Shown: positions 49,310 to 59,412 of the stretch, piece after piece
Numbering within the stretch: the first letter of the stretch is position 1
How the letters are laid out: every line of letters starts with the position of its first letter
Notes under the pieces: generated by a model
Database searches by the model: none
What the model was told of the DNA's origin: nothing
What the model saw: the letters and a program-made list of their open reading frames with translations, nothing else
Assembly: GCA_905233825.1 (NCBI GenBank)
Contig: CAJOFE010000006.1
Coordinates: forward strand, 62,001 to 126,000
Direction of reading: 5' to 3'
DNA length: 64,000 bases
Origin: an uncultured Prevotella sp.
Lineage (GTDB): Bacteria; Bacteroidota; Bacteroidia; Bacteroidales; Bacteroidaceae
Position numbers and translations under genes: made by a program

Positions 49310-50461
49310 TTGACAATTATGAATATTAAGAAATTAATACTTTCCTGTTTGCTGATGCTGGGTTTTGTCTCAGCATCGGCACAGGAACCAGAGGTGAAGA
49401 CGGAGTATGTCTTCAATCCTCACTGGTACGTGCAGATTCAGCCGCTGGGTGCTCAATATACGCTTGGCGAGGTTGGCTTTAGTGATTTGCTCTCGTATAA
49501 CGCTCAGCTGGCTGTTGGCTATCAGTTCGACAAAGTGTTTGGCACTCGTCTCGCTGTGAATGCTTGGCAGTCGAAGGGTGGTTCTGACTACGAAGGCAAG
49601 GGCCAGTTCTACTGGAAGTGGAAGTATGTGGCTCCCACTATTGACCTCACAGCTAATCTGTCGAACCTCTTCTATGGCTTTAATCCCAATCGTGTTTTCA
49701 ACTTTAGTGTCTTTGCTGGTATCGGTGCTAATATTGCTTTTGATAATGACGAGGCAGCTGCTGCTCAGCAGCAGATTGCAGGTCTCTATAAGGGTAATCT
49801 GTGGACTAAGAATCCTGCATTGTCACTCCTTTGGGATGGTACGAAGACCCGTTTCGTGGGTCAGGCCGGTATCATGGCCGACTTCCGTCTCAGCGATAAG
49901 ATCAGCCTCGGCCTTGAGGTCGGCGCTAACACGCTGAACGACCACTACAACTCGAAGCCCGCAAGGAATGCTGACTGGTATTTCAATGCACTGGCTGGTC
50001 TGAAGATCAATCTGGGTAGCACCTACAGCACTCGTGAGGTGAAGGGTTGCGAGCCTCGTATCATCGAGAAGGTGGTTGAGAAGGTGGTTGAGAAGCCCGT
50101 TTATATCGATAAGATTGTTGAGGTTGAGAAGAAGGCTGAGCCGCTTCGTCGCGACGTGTTCTTCACTATCAATAGCTCACGTATCGATCCTACCGAGACT
50201 CAGAAGATTATTGATGTCGTTAATTATCTGAATGCTAATCCCAATGCTAAGGTGTCCATCACTGGTTACGCCGATAAGGGTACGGGTAATGCACAGATTA
50301 ACGCACGCTTGGGTAAGAGCCGTGCAAAGGTTGTCACCGATCGCTTGGTGAAGGAGTATAAGATTGATCCTTCTCGCATCATCACCGATAGCAAGGGCGA
50401 CACCGAGCAGCCGTTTGCTGAGAACGACAAGAACCGTGTGAGCATTTGCATTGCCGAGTAG
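49310..50461 (+). CDS. OmpA-family outer membrane protein
   Basis: N-terminal beta barrel, VVEKVVEKPVYIDKIVEVEKK linker, OmpA domain 'VSITGYADKGTGNAQINARLGKSRAKVVTDRLV'; ATG at 49310 or 49319. Confidence 0.92.
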   Translation: MTIMNIKKLILSCLLMLGFVSASAQEPEVKTEYVFNPHWYVQIQPLGAQYTLGEVGFSDLLSYNAQLAVGYQFDKVFGTRLAVNAWQSKGGSDYEGKGQFYWKWKYVAPTIDLTANLSNLFYGFNPNRVFNFSVFAGIGANIAFDNDEAAAAQQQIAGLYKGNLWTKNPALSLLWDGTKTRFVGQAGIMADFRLSDKISLGLEVGANTLNDHYNSKPARNADWYFNALAGLKINLGSTYSTREVKGCEPRIIEKVVEKVVEKPVYIDKIVEVEKKAEPLRRDVFFTINSSRIDPTETQKIIDVVNYLNANPNAKVSITGYADKGTGNAQINARLGKSRAKVVTDRLVKEYKIDPSRIITDSKGDTEQPFAENDKNRVSICIAE

Positions 50462-50547
50462 TAATCTCAGCATGCTTTAATAAGTTAGTTTATCCTGTCT
50501 TGTAGCTTGCCTTCACCTGGCAGGTTGCAAGACAGGATTCTTTTTTC

Positions 50548-53121
50548 TTGATAGTTATGAAGAAGGTATTTCTTTTATGCCTTTTGGCAAGTTGCCTCGT
50601 AGTCCCCTCTATGGCTCAGCTCAATGGTGATGGCTATTATCGGGTACAGAACTTCAAGTCTGGGCGATATATCATTATGATTGACAACAAGAGCAAGGGT
50701 GCCAGCGCTACATCGACAACCTACGATCTTGATGCAATGATGACCGTCAAGCCCTTCAGCCGTGTGGCTGCCGATGCAGGATCGGTTGTCTATGTCGAGA
50801 ATTGTGGCGGAAATCAGTATAATCTGCGTGCTCAGGGTACTGACGTGCACGCCACTACGGGACGCTATCTTACAGTCACTTCAAAACCGAGTAACACATA
50901 TTGGTTTTCTGCAACTGTTTCTGGTGTTACTGTCTATCTTTACGACGAGCAATGGATGGGAGAGGAAGGTCGTCTCTTAACTGCCAACAATAGTGGTAAT
51001 AGTGGCGATGTATATCGTTATTGGTACTTCTTGCCAGTCTCCGCTGACAATGATGATAATTATTTTGGGATTAATGGCGATATACAGGTAGGGAACCAGT
51101 ATTATACAGCGTTTTATGACGCTTTCCCCTATACTTTCGCTTCAGCAGGTATGAAGGCCTACACGGTGACCAAGATTGACAAAGAGTTAGTTGTCTGGAG
51201 TCCTGTAGAGGGAACAGTACCGTCAAATACGCCTGTCATTGTTGCATGTGCAGGAAAAGACCACTCTGCCAACCGTCTGAATTTGGAGAAGCAAGATGCG
51301 GCCCCTTTATCGGGAAATTTGCTGCGCGGCGTTTATTTTAATAATATCGATGTTGATTACATTGATGAGGAGGCTTATCATTTTAATGCTACGAAATACG
51401 ACCCTGCAACTATGCGGCTTCTGGGTGTCACCTCTGAAGGAAAGTTAGGCTTTGTCAAATCAACAGAGAAGTACATCCCCAAGAACTCGTCCTACCTTGT
51501 CGTTCCAGAAGGCTCCCCTGATGAGATGACGTTGGTCACACAGGAAGAGTATGATGCTATCGTGGCTGCTGACGTGGTGACGGTAACGGCACGTAGTTAC
51601 AGTCGCCCCTATGGTGATGCAAATCCTGTCTTTGAGTATGACGTAGAGGGAACGCTCAAGGGTACGCCTACCGTCAGCTGCACTGCTACGCAGTCCTCTC
51701 CTGTGGGTACCTATCCTATCGTCGTTGCTCAGGGAACGGTTACGAACCATACGTTCCATGCAACTAATGGAGCGCTCACCATCGAGCAGGCTCCGCTCAC
51801 TATTACAGCTCGCAGCTATACCATCAAGCAAAACGAGGAACTTCCGCAGTTCGTGGCAGATTATACTGGTTTCAAACTTGACGAAACATCAGCTGTTCTT
51901 TCCACTCAGGCACAAATCACCTGCGATGTCCCTGCTGACAAGACTCCTGGCACTTATCCCATTGTGGTTAGTGGCGCTGAGGCCCAGAACTACAGCATTA
52001 CCCATGTAGATGGCGTGCTCACCATCCTTGAGGCTGATCCAATCACTATTACGGCCACCAACTTGACTAAGGAATATGGCGATGTGATGCCAAAGTTCTC
52101 CTGGACAATCACTGGTGGCACTGTTAAGGGACAGCCAGAGTTGCATTGTGAAGCAACGATGGCTTCCGCCCCAGGCACTTATCCCATCACGGTCAGTAAG
52201 GGCACCATTGACTATCCCAACCTGGTCTTTGTCGATGGTACACTCACGATAGCTAAAGCGCCACTGGTTATCTCGGCAGGTACTTACACGATGAAGCAGA
52301 CTGATCCTCGCCCTGAGTTCGTTGCTACCTACCAGGGTTTCAAGCTGGATGAAACGGAAGCTGTGCTTACTGCCCAGCCAGTATTTACCACTGATGCTCC
52401 TGACGACAACACGCCTGGTGAGTATGTGGTGGAGGTCAGCGGTGCCGAGTCCGATAATTATGATATTACCTACAAGGCAGGGCGTCTGATTATCACCGAT
52501 GCCGATCAGATTGTGATTGTGGCTTCCGATGCTACCATGACCTATGGTGATGAGGTTCCGCAGTTGACTTATAAGGTCAGTGGTGGTGAAGTGGAGGGTG
52601 AAGCTGTCGTTACCTGCGAGGGCACTAGCACTTCGCCCGTAGGTACCTATCCCGTTGTGGTGGAGCGTGGTTCCATCAGCTATCCCAACCTGAAACTGGT
52701 CAATGGCACGCTGACTGTTACCAAGGCACCGCTGAAGGTGTCGGTGCCCGATTATGAGCGTGAGGAGGGAGAGCCGAATCCTGACTTTGAGATTCTTTAT
52801 GAGGGATTCCGCAATGGTGATGATGCCTCAGTGCTCATTGCTGTTCCTGTGGCTACGACCGTTGCTACTGCTGAAAGCGATCCTGGCGTCTATGACATTA
52901 TCGTGGAGGGTGGTGAGGCCCAGAACTATGCCTTTACCTATGAGGGTGGAAAGCTTACCGTGAAGGCAAAGCCTTACGATGGTATCAGCACGGTAACCTT
53001 TGCCGTTCCCGTTGATGTTTATACGCTTACAGGAAAACTGGTACGCAGTCGGGCTACTTCCATCAGCGGATTACCTAAGGGCATCTATGTTGTTAATGGT
53101 CGGAAGCTGGTCGTAAGATGA
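50548..53121 (+). CDS. Secreted MBG-domain repeat protein with sorting-like C-terminal tail
   Basis: Repeated 'ITATNLTKEYGDVMPKFSWTITGGTVKGQPELHCEATMASAPGTYPITVSKG' units; C-terminal 'VYTLTGKLVRSRATSISGLPKGIYVVNGRKLVVR'. Confidence 0.87.
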   Translation: MIVMKKVFLLCLLASCLVVPSMAQLNGDGYYRVQNFKSGRYIIMIDNKSKGASATSTTYDLDAMMTVKPFSRVAADAGSVVYVENCGGNQYNLRAQGTDVHATTGRYLTVTSKPSNTYWFSATVSGVTVYLYDEQWMGEEGRLLTANNSGNSGDVYRYWYFLPVSADNDDNYFGINGDIQVGNQYYTAFYDAFPYTFASAGMKAYTVTKIDKELVVWSPVEGTVPSNTPVIVACAGKDHSANRLNLEKQDAAPLSGNLLRGVYFNNIDVDYIDEEAYHFNATKYDPATMRLLGVTSEGKLGFVKSTEKYIPKNSSYLVVPEGSPDEMTLVTQEEYDAIVAADVVTVTARSYSRPYGDANPVFEYDVEGTLKGTPTVSCTATQSSPVGTYPIVVAQGTVTNHTFHATNGALTIEQAPLTITARSYTIKQNEELPQFVADYTGFKLDETSAVLSTQAQITCDVPADKTPGTYPIVVSGAEAQNYSITHVDGVLTILEADPITITATNLTKEYGDVMPKFSWTITGGTVKGQPELHCEATMASAPGTYPITVSKGTIDYPNLVFVDGTLTIAKAPLVISAGTYTMKQTDPRPEFVATYQGFKLDETEAVLTAQPVFTTDAPDDNTPGEYVVEVSGAESDNYDITYKAGRLIITDADQIVIVASDATMTYGDEVPQLTYKVSGGEVEGEAVVTCEGTSTSPVGTYPVVVERGSISYPNLKLVNGTLTVTKAPLKVSVPDYEREEGEPNPDFEILYEGFRNGDDASVLIAVPVATTVATAESDPGVYDIIVEGGEAQNYAFTYEGGKLTVKAKPYDGISTVTFAVPVDVYTLTGKLVRSRATSISGLPKGIYVVNGRKLVVR

Positions 53122-53140
53122 AGAAAAATGTAGCTCAGCT

Positions 53141-53206
53141 TTTGCGCAGGCGCGCACGGTCGTTTGCGTAGGCGCAAACGGTTATTTGCGCCTACGCAAA
53201 AACCAT
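53141..53206. repeat. 22-bp-period palindromic array with 16-bp perfect inverted repeat
   Basis: TTTGCGCAGGCGCGCACGGTCG / TTTGCGTAGGCGCAAACGGTTA / TTTGCGCCTACGCAAAAACCAT starting at 53141, 53163, 53185. Confidence 0.85.
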
Positions 53207-53214
53207 TTTAAACG

Positions 53215-53258
53215 GCTCTCGCACCCGTTCTCCCGTATGAGGGAACCGGTGCGAGAGC
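53215..53258. terminator. Bidirectional hairpin terminator candidate between convergent genes
   Basis: GCTCTCGCACC (53215-53225) / GGTGCGAGAGC (53248-53258) with inner GTTC(T)CCC/GGGAAC pairing. Confidence 0.7.
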
Positions 53259-53269
53259 TTCTTGTTTCA

Positions 53270-54442
53270 TCAGAAAAGGCGCTTAGTAATGCGAAGATTC
53301 AGCACGGGGAACACTTTGAACTTCTTGATGACATCGATGTAGTCGCCCACTTTGCCGCGCACGTTCTCCACGTCGTTCACCAGGTCAGTGCCATCGTGGG
53401 TCACTATCTTGGGTACGCCGCCCCAGAACATGGCACCGCAATCGAACGACACCAGCCAGCTGTCATCGCCTTTCAATAGCTGTCCACCATAGCCGAAGCC
53501 CACATAGGGCTTGAAGCGATTGGCATAGGCATAGGCTTTCACCATCGAGTTCTCGTCAGGCACCATCCTGTAAGGCGATCCTTTCGCAATCATCACGTCG
53601 CCTTTATGGTGGATGATGTCGCCTTCGGCATAGTAGTTGTCGCCGATGAACTGGTCGTAGGGCGACACTACGTCTTCTTCGTAGAGCACGTCGTGTGTGT
53701 AGTTACCCATGTGTATGCTCATCATTCCATAATACAGGAAGTGGCTCTTCAGATCCATCTTGCCTGTCGGGTCTTCTAGGAAGATGTCTGCCCCGTTGAT
53801 ATTTGTGATGGGTTGGTCGTTGGCCGCTTTGTTATAGACGTTGTTATACATCGTCACCGCCATCAGCGAGGGCATGTCCTCGATGGCGTTTACAGCCTTT
53901 CCTATCTGGTGGCTTCCTGCATAAAAGCCAGCTGTCAGGTGCCAGTGCTTGTTGCGGAAAGGCGTCACGTCAGCCATCAGTTTCCAGTTCCAGTAGGTGG
54001 GCATGCCTTCCATCGTAATCTCGTCATCCACTTGATAGCCGGTGAAATCTTGCAACAGGCCCGACAGACGCTCGAACTTGGAGTGGCTCTTTGAGCGGTC
54101 GTCGCCCACTTCCACACCGAAGTGCATGGGTTGTTTCCAGTGGGGCATGAAGGCATAGCCAGCCCGTAGCGACAAGACACTGTTCATTGGAGTACTGACG
54201 TCAAAGCCAATGCCTGTTGAACCTGTTGTCACCGATATATCCCAATAGTAGAAGGCATTCTTAAAAGCCTTGCTTAAGGCATTGCCAATGTCGGTGGAGG
54301 CTTTTTTTAGTGTAGGCCAGCCTTCTGGAACAGGCTCTCTCCATGAGGGAGGCATAGGGGGAATAGAATCAAGGGGCTGTTGCCCTATGGTAACAACCGT
54401 CCCCATCATGGAAATAATAAATAGGAATAAGATTCGTCTCAT
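53270..54442 (-). CDS. Putative outer-membrane beta-barrel hypothetical protein
   Basis: Signal peptide MRRILFLFIISMMGTVVTIGQ, aromatic/Gly-rich strands; ATG at 54442. Confidence 0.7.
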   Translation of the reverse strand: MRRILFLFIISMMGTVVTIGQQPLDSIPPMPPSWREPVPEGWPTLKKASTDIGNALSKAFKNAFYYWDISVTTGSTGIGFDVSTPMNSVLSLRAGYAFMPHWKQPMHFGVEVGDDRSKSHSKFERLSGLLQDFTGYQVDDEITMEGMPTYWNWKLMADVTPFRNKHWHLTAGFYAGSHQIGKAVNAIEDMPSLMAVTMYNNVYNKAANDQPITNINGADIFLEDPTGKMDLKSHFLYYGMMSIHMGNYTHDVLYEEDVVSPYDQFIGDNYYAEGDIIHHKGDVMIAKGSPYRMVPDENSMVKAYAYANRFKPYVGFGYGGQLLKGDDSWLVSFDCGAMFWGGVPKIVTHDGTDLVNDVENVRGKVGDYIDVIKKFKVFPVLNLRITKRLF

Positions 54443-54552
54443 TTCTAGGGTGCAAAGGTATAGAATAAAGATGAGACAGCCAAAGGAACAATCTCCTTTT
54501 TTCGTTTTTTCCACATTTTTTTGACCTTGCTGAGAAAAAAACAACAAAAATA

Positions 54553-54584
54553 TTTGGTCGTTTCCTTTTTTCTCACTACCTTTG
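54553..54584 (+). promoter_or_regulatory. Bacteroidales-type promoter (TTTG / TACCTTTG) for tRNA-Val
   Basis: TTTG 54553-54556, 20-nt spacer, TACCTTTG 54577-54584. Confidence 0.8.
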
Positions 54585-54644
54585 CACCCGCTTTCAGCTA
54601 CAAGAAGTCGTGTAATGGGCACGAGTTGTGGCAAAAGAAGCATC

Positions 54645-54719
54645 GGGCGTTTAGCTCAGTTGGTTTAGAGCATCTGCCTTACAAGCAGAGGGTCGGCGGT
54701 TCGAATCCGTCAACGCCCA
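54645..54719 (+). tRNA. tRNA-Val (anticodon TAC)
   Basis: GGGCGTT/AACGCCC acceptor stem, TAGCTCAGTTGGTTTAGAGC D arm, CTTACAA anticodon loop, GGTTCGAAT T loop. Confidence 0.96.
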
Positions 54720-54783
54720 CATTAAGAATGTGATCACTATGTTGCGGGTAAAGCCGCAACAATTTGTTTAAAAGAGGAAGAAG

Positions 54784-56139
54784 ATGGAATTATCAGCGCT
54801 TACAGCCGTTTCGCCTATTGACGGCCGTTACCATGGAAAGACAGCCCCCTTGTCTGAATATTTCTCTGAATACGCGCTCATCCGTTATCGCGTGCGTGTG
54901 GAGATTGAGTATTTCATTGCGTTGTGCGAGTTGCCGCTTCCGCAGTTGGCCGACTTCCCCCACGACCAGTTTGATACGCTCCGTAACATCTATCGTCAGT
55001 TCTCACCTGCCGATGCGCAGCGCGTGAAGGACATCGAAGCCGTCACCAATCATGACGTCAAGGCCGTCGAGTATTTCATCAAGGAACGTCTCGACGATAT
55101 CCTCTCACCACTCACTTCCATCAAGAACTTCATCCACTTCGGCCTCACTTCTCAGGACATCAACAACACTTCCGTGCCCCTCTCTGTAAAGGAGGCGCTG
55201 GAGGATATATACATTCCTTTGCTCGAAGAGCTTATTGAGCAACTCAACGACTATGCCCAGGAGTGGCGCAATGTGCCCATGTTGGCTCGCACCCACGGGC
55301 AGCCTGCTTCGCCCACGTGCTTGGGTAAGGAGGTGATGGTCTATGTCTATCGTCTTGAAGAGCAGCTCCGTGTCTTGAAGGATTGTCCCCTTACCGCCAA
55401 GTTCGGTGGTGCCACGGGCAACTTCAACGCCCACCATGTGGCTTATTCCGGCATCGACTGGCAGCAGTTTGCCGACCATTTCGTCAGCGAATACCTCGGA
55501 TTGGAGCGTGAGCAATATACTACTCAGATATCCAACTACGATCATCTGGCAGCACTTTTCGATGCCCTCCGCCGTATCAATACCATTATCATCGACCTCG
55601 ACCGTGACTTCTGGATGTACATCTCGATGGACTATTTCAAGCAGCGCATTAAGGCCGGCGAGGTAGGATCCAGCGCTATGCCGCATAAGGTGAACCCCAT
55701 CGACTACGAGAACTCGGAGGGTAACCTCGGAATGGCTAATGCCATCCTGGCTTTCCTTGCTCAGAAACTGCCTGTCAGCCGTTTGCAGCGCGATCTCACC
55801 GACAGCACCGTGCTTCGCAATGTTGGCGTGCCCTTCGGCCATGCGCTCATCGCCTTCCAAAGTACCCTCAAGGGTCTGCGCAAGCTCATCCTCAACGAGG
55901 AGAAATTGCAGGCCGACCTCGACAACACTTGGCCTGTGGTGGCTGAAGGCATTCAGACCATCCTGCGCCGTGAGGGCTATCCCAATCCCTACGAGACGCT
56001 GAAGCAGCTCACGCGCACCAACGAGCGCATCAACCACGAAACCATCAAGAACTTCATACAGACTCTTGATGTCAGCGATGACGTCAAGAAAGAATTGGAA
56101 CAAATAACACCCGCCACTTATACGGGTATAAGCCTATAG
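54784..56139 (+). CDS. purB: Adenylosuccinate lyase
   Basis: 'TSQDINNTSVPL', 'ARTHGQPASPTCLGKE', 'GSSAMPHKVNPIDYENSEGN'. Confidence 0.97.
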   Translation: MELSALTAVSPIDGRYHGKTAPLSEYFSEYALIRYRVRVEIEYFIALCELPLPQLADFPHDQFDTLRNIYRQFSPADAQRVKDIEAVTNHDVKAVEYFIKERLDDILSPLTSIKNFIHFGLTSQDINNTSVPLSVKEALEDIYIPLLEELIEQLNDYAQEWRNVPMLARTHGQPASPTCLGKEVMVYVYRLEEQLRVLKDCPLTAKFGGATGNFNAHHVAYSGIDWQQFADHFVSEYLGLEREQYTTQISNYDHLAALFDALRRINTIIIDLDRDFWMYISMDYFKQRIKAGEVGSSAMPHKVNPIDYENSEGNLGMANAILAFLAQKLPVSRLQRDLTDSTVLRNVGVPFGHALIAFQSTLKGLRKLILNEEKLQADLDNTWPVVAEGIQTILRREGYPNPYETLKQLTRTNERINHETIKNFIQTLDVSDDVKKELEQITPATYTGISL

Positions 56140-56184
56140 TAATTATTCATTCAAGCCGCGAGGCCCTTAACAACAACAAACATT

Positions 56185-57564
56185 ATGGAAATGGAAAAAG
56201 AAAACACTCAGGATCAGCTCCACGAAGAGCACAACACCGGCCGTGAAGGCTTTCAGAAGGATTTTCGTCCCGTAGGACGTTCTCCCAGACCTCGTATTCA
56301 CACCAACACGCGACCCACTAACAACGCTTACGATCGGCCTGCTTTTAACCGTCGCCCCTATCATGGCGGTGACGAGGAGGCATTCCGTCCCGAAGGCTTC
56401 GGTGCCTCGTTGCAGAATGCCCAGCAGCAGCGTCCTTATCGCGCGCGTACCAATTATAATAATAATGGGGGCGGATATGGTCAGCCTCGTCAGCAGGGGG
56501 GGTATCAGCCTCGTCCTCGCTTCAACCAGGATGGCGAAGGCCAGCAGGGCTTCCAGCCCCGTCAGCAAGGTGGCTATCAGCCCCGCCCGCGTTTCAATCA
56601 GGATGGCGAAGGTCAGCAGGGCTTCCAGCCCCGTCCGCGCTATGGCCAGTCCCGTCCGCAGCAGGGTGGCTATAACCAGCGTCCTGGGGGCAAGCCTTAT
56701 GGTCAGCGCCCCTTCGGTGGTCAGCAGGGTTCTTACGGTGGCTACAACCAGAAGCCGCGCCGTCAGCATACTCCCGGCTACGACCCCAATGCCAAGTATT
56801 CGCAGAAGAAGCGTATTGAATATAAGGAGCAGAACTATGACCCCAACGAGCCCATCCGTCTGAACAAGTTCCTCGCCAACGCCGGCGTATGCAGCCGTCG
56901 CGAGGCCGACGAGTTCATACAGGCTGGTGTCGTCACCGTCAATGGTCAGGTGGTCACCGAGCTTGGCACGAAGGTGCTGCGTACCGATGAGATTCGCTTC
57001 CACGACTCTCCTGTCAATATCGAGAAGAAGGTCTATGTCCTGCTCAACAAGCCTAAGGACTATGTCACCACTAGCGACGATCCCCAGCAGCGTAAGACGG
57101 TTATGGATCTTGTCAAGGATGCCTGCCCCGAGCGCATCTATCCCGTTGGTCGTCTTGACCGCAACACTACTGGCGTGCTCTTGCTCACCAACGATGGTGA
57201 CCTGGCTTCTAAGCTCACTCATCCCAAGTATCTGAAAAAGAAGATCTATCATGTCTATCTCGACCATAACGTAACGGCTCATGACCTCCAGCAGATTGCA
57301 GAGGGCATCACCCTTGAAGACGGCGAGATCCATGCTGACGATGTGCAGTATGCTTCACCTACCGACAAGAAACAGGTAGGCATTGAGATCCATTCCGGCA
57401 GGAACCGCATCGTGCGTCGCATCTTCGAGTCCCTTGGCTACAAGGTCACCAAGCTCGACCGTGTGCAGTTTGCCGGCCTCACCAAGAAGAACCTGCGTCG
57501 TGGCGACTGGCGCTACCTCACCGAAGAGGAAGTCGATCGTCTCCGCATGGGAGCCTATGAATAA
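56185..57564 (+). CDS. RluB/RsuA-family pseudouridine synthase with long Q/G/R-rich disordered N terminus
   Basis: S4 domain 'IRLNKFLANAGVCSRREADEFI', 'YPVGRLDRNTTGVLLLTNDGDLA', 'EIHSGRNRIVRRIFE'. Confidence 0.93.
   Translation: MEMEKENTQDQLHEEHNTGREGFQKDFRPVGRSPRPRIHTNTRPTNNAYDRPAFNRRPYHGGDEEAFRPEGFGASLQNAQQQRPYRARTNYNNNGGGYGQPRQQGGYQPRPRFNQDGEGQQGFQPRQQGGYQPRPRFNQDGEGQQGFQPRPRYGQSRPQQGGYNQRPGGKPYGQRPFGGQQGSYGGYNQKPRRQHTPGYDPNAKYSQKKRIEYKEQNYDPNEPIRLNKFLANAGVCSRREADEFIQAGVVTVNGQVVTELGTKVLRTDEIRFHDSPVNIEKKVYVLLNKPKDYVTTSDDPQQRKTVMDLVKDACPERIYPVGRLDRNTTGVLLLTNDGDLASKLTHPKYLKKKIYHVYLDHNVTAHDLQQIAEGITLEDGEIHADDVQYASPTDKKQVGIEIHSGRNRIVRRIFESLGYKVTKLDRVQFAGLTKKNLRRGDWRYLTEEEVDRLRMGAYE
56488..56631 (+). 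repeat. Two in-frame 72-bp tandem repeats (RQQGGYQPRPRFNQDGEGQQGFQP)
   Basis: Units 56488-56559 and 56560-56631. Confidence 0.9.
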
Positions 57565-57591
57565 TTGATAATTGACAATTGATAATTGACA

Positions 57592-59028
57592 ATGAAACGT
57601 ACGAAGATAATTGATGTGCTGAAGAGCACAGAATATGGTAAGGAAGTTTGCGTGAAGGGTTGGGTGCGCACGCACCGCAGCAGTAAGGCTGTTGATTTCA
57701 TCGCCCTCAATGATGGCTCTACCATCAAGAACGTGCAGATAGTGGCCGACCCCACCAAGTTCGACGAAGAACTGCTGAAGCAGATCACCACCGGTGCATG
57801 CATCTGCGCCGAGGGCTTGCTGGTGGAAAGTCAGGGCGCCGGACAGAGCTGTGAGATACAGGCCACGAAGCTTGTAGTCTATGGACTCTGTGGCAACGAC
57901 TACCCCATGCAGAAGAAGGGGCAGAGTTTCGAGGCTATGCGCAAGAACGCCCACATGCGTCTGCGCACTAATACCTTCGGGGCTGTCATGCGCATCCGCC
58001 ACAACATGGCGATGGCCATCCACACTTACTTCCACGACCATGGCTTCTACTATTTCCACACCCCGCTCATCACGGCCAGTGACTGCGAAGGTGCCGGAAA
58101 CATGTTCCAGGTCACGACGAAGAACCTCTACGACCTGAAGAAGGACGAGCAGGGGAAGATTATCTACGACGATGACTTCTTCGGCGAGCAAACCAGCCTC
58201 ACCGTCAGTGGACAGTTAGAGGGTGAGCTCGGAGCCACGGCCCTTGGTGCCATCTATACCTTTGGCCCAACTTTCCGTGCCGAGAACAGTAACACCCCTC
58301 GTCACCTAGCAGAGTTCTGGATGATTGAGCCCGAGGTGGCCTTCCTCGACCAGGAAGAACTGATGGATCTGGAGGAGGACTTCATCAAGTATTGCGTGAA
58401 GTGGGCACTCGACAACTGTCAGGATGACCTCGCTTTCCTCAACCAGATGATTGACAAGACGCTCATTGCCCGTTTGGAGGGTGTGCTGAAAGAGACCTTC
58501 GTGCGTCTGCCCTATACTGAAGGTATCAACATCCTGCAGGAAGCTATCAAGAATGGTAAGAAGTTCGAGTTCCCCTGCAACTGGGGCGATGACCTCGCCT
58601 CCGAGCACGAGCGCTACCTGGTGGAAGAGCATTTCAAGAAGCCTGTCATCATGACCGACTATCCACGCGCCTTCAAGTCGTTCTATATGAAACAGAACGA
58701 GGCACAGGGAGAGGGCTCTATCGGCTATAAGGGTGCCATTGCTCCTGGTCCCACCATGCAGGGTACCGATGTGCTGTTCCCGCAGATTGGTGAGATTATC
58801 GGAGGTTCGGTGCGTGAGGAGAGTTATGACAAACTGATGGCAGAGATCGAGCGCCGCCAGATGGACCAGACCCATCTGTGGTGGTATATCGACACGCGTC
58901 GCTGGGGCAGTTGCCCCCACGCTGGCTTCGGACTGGGCTTCGAACGTCTCATCCTGTTCGTCACGGGCATGCAGAACATTCGCGACGTCATTCCCTTCCC
59001 GCGTACTCCCAAGAGTGCTGATTTCTAA
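57592..59028 (+). CDS. asnS: Asparagine--tRNA ligase
   Basis: '[23 protein letters not shown]', '[24 protein letters not shown]', '[10 protein letters not shown]'. Confidence 0.97.
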   Translation: MKRTKIIDVLKSTEYGKEVCVKGWVRTHRSSKAVDFIALNDGSTIKNVQIVADPTKFDEELLKQITTGACICAEGLLVESQGAGQSCEIQATKLVVYGLCGNDYPMQKKGQSFEAMRKNAHMRLRTNTFGAVMRIRHNMAMAIHTYFHDHGFYYFHTPLITASDCEGAGNMFQVTTKNLYDLKKDEQGKIIYDDDFFGEQTSLTVSGQLEGELGATALGAIYTFGPTFRAENSNTPRHLAEFWMIEPEVAFLDQEELMDLEEDFIKYCVKWALDNCQDDLAFLNQMIDKTLIARLEGVLKETFVRLPYTEGINILQEAIKNGKKFEFPCNWGDDLASEHERYLVEEHFKKPVIMTDYPRAFKSFYMKQNEAQGEGSIGYKGAIAPGPTMQGTDVLFPQIGEIIGGSVREESYDKLMAEIERRQMDQTHLWWYIDTRRWGSCPHAGFGLGFERLILFVTGMQNIRDVIPFPRTPKSADF

Positions 59029-59044
59029 AAAAAGGGGCAAAAAA

Positions 59045-59076
59045 TTTGCTTATTTAAAAGAAAACCACTATCTTTG
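59045..59076 (+). promoter_or_regulatory. Consensus Bacteroidales promoter upstream of the 35-aa ORF
   Basis: TTTG 59045-59048, 20-nt spacer, TATCTTTG 59069-59076. Confidence 0.8.
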
Positions 59077-59106
59077 CACGCAAAATACGTAAAAGAAAGG
59101 AGATAT

Positions 59107-59214
59107 ATGGTTAGAAACGTAGTTCAAAACGCTAGTATCTACAAGTATCAGCATCCCGTCAGCATCCGAAAAAAGAAGCTGAAACGGGTGTTTGACATGG
59201 GTAGAATAGCATAA
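59107..59214 (+). CDS. Putative small basic protein, 35 aa (MVRNVVQNASIYKYQHPVSIRKKKLKRVFDMGRIA)
   Basis: ATG 59107, TAA 59212-59214, purine-rich AAAGGAGA upstream, consensus promoter. Confidence 0.5.
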   Translation: MVRNVVQNASIYKYQHPVSIRKKKLKRVFDMGRIA

Positions 59215-59269
59215 ATAGTCCTGCAAAAGATATAATTTTTACGTTTTTTCAAAAAAAAAGTCAAAATTA

Positions 59270-59301
59270 TTTGCAAGATTACGGAATTATGCCTATATTT
59301 G
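59270..59301 (+). promoter_or_regulatory. Promoter (TTTG / TATATTTG) for the 1397-aa lipoprotein
   Basis: TTTG 59270-59273, 20-nt spacer, TATATTTG 59294-59301. Confidence 0.75.
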
Positions 59302-59412
59302 CACCCGAATTGTAGCTATACAAAAGAGGTTGAGAAGAAAAATGTGATGAAGTGAAATAAAGAAGAAAGGTTAAATAAACTTATTTTTATTATTAATTTT
59401 AATTTTAATCGT

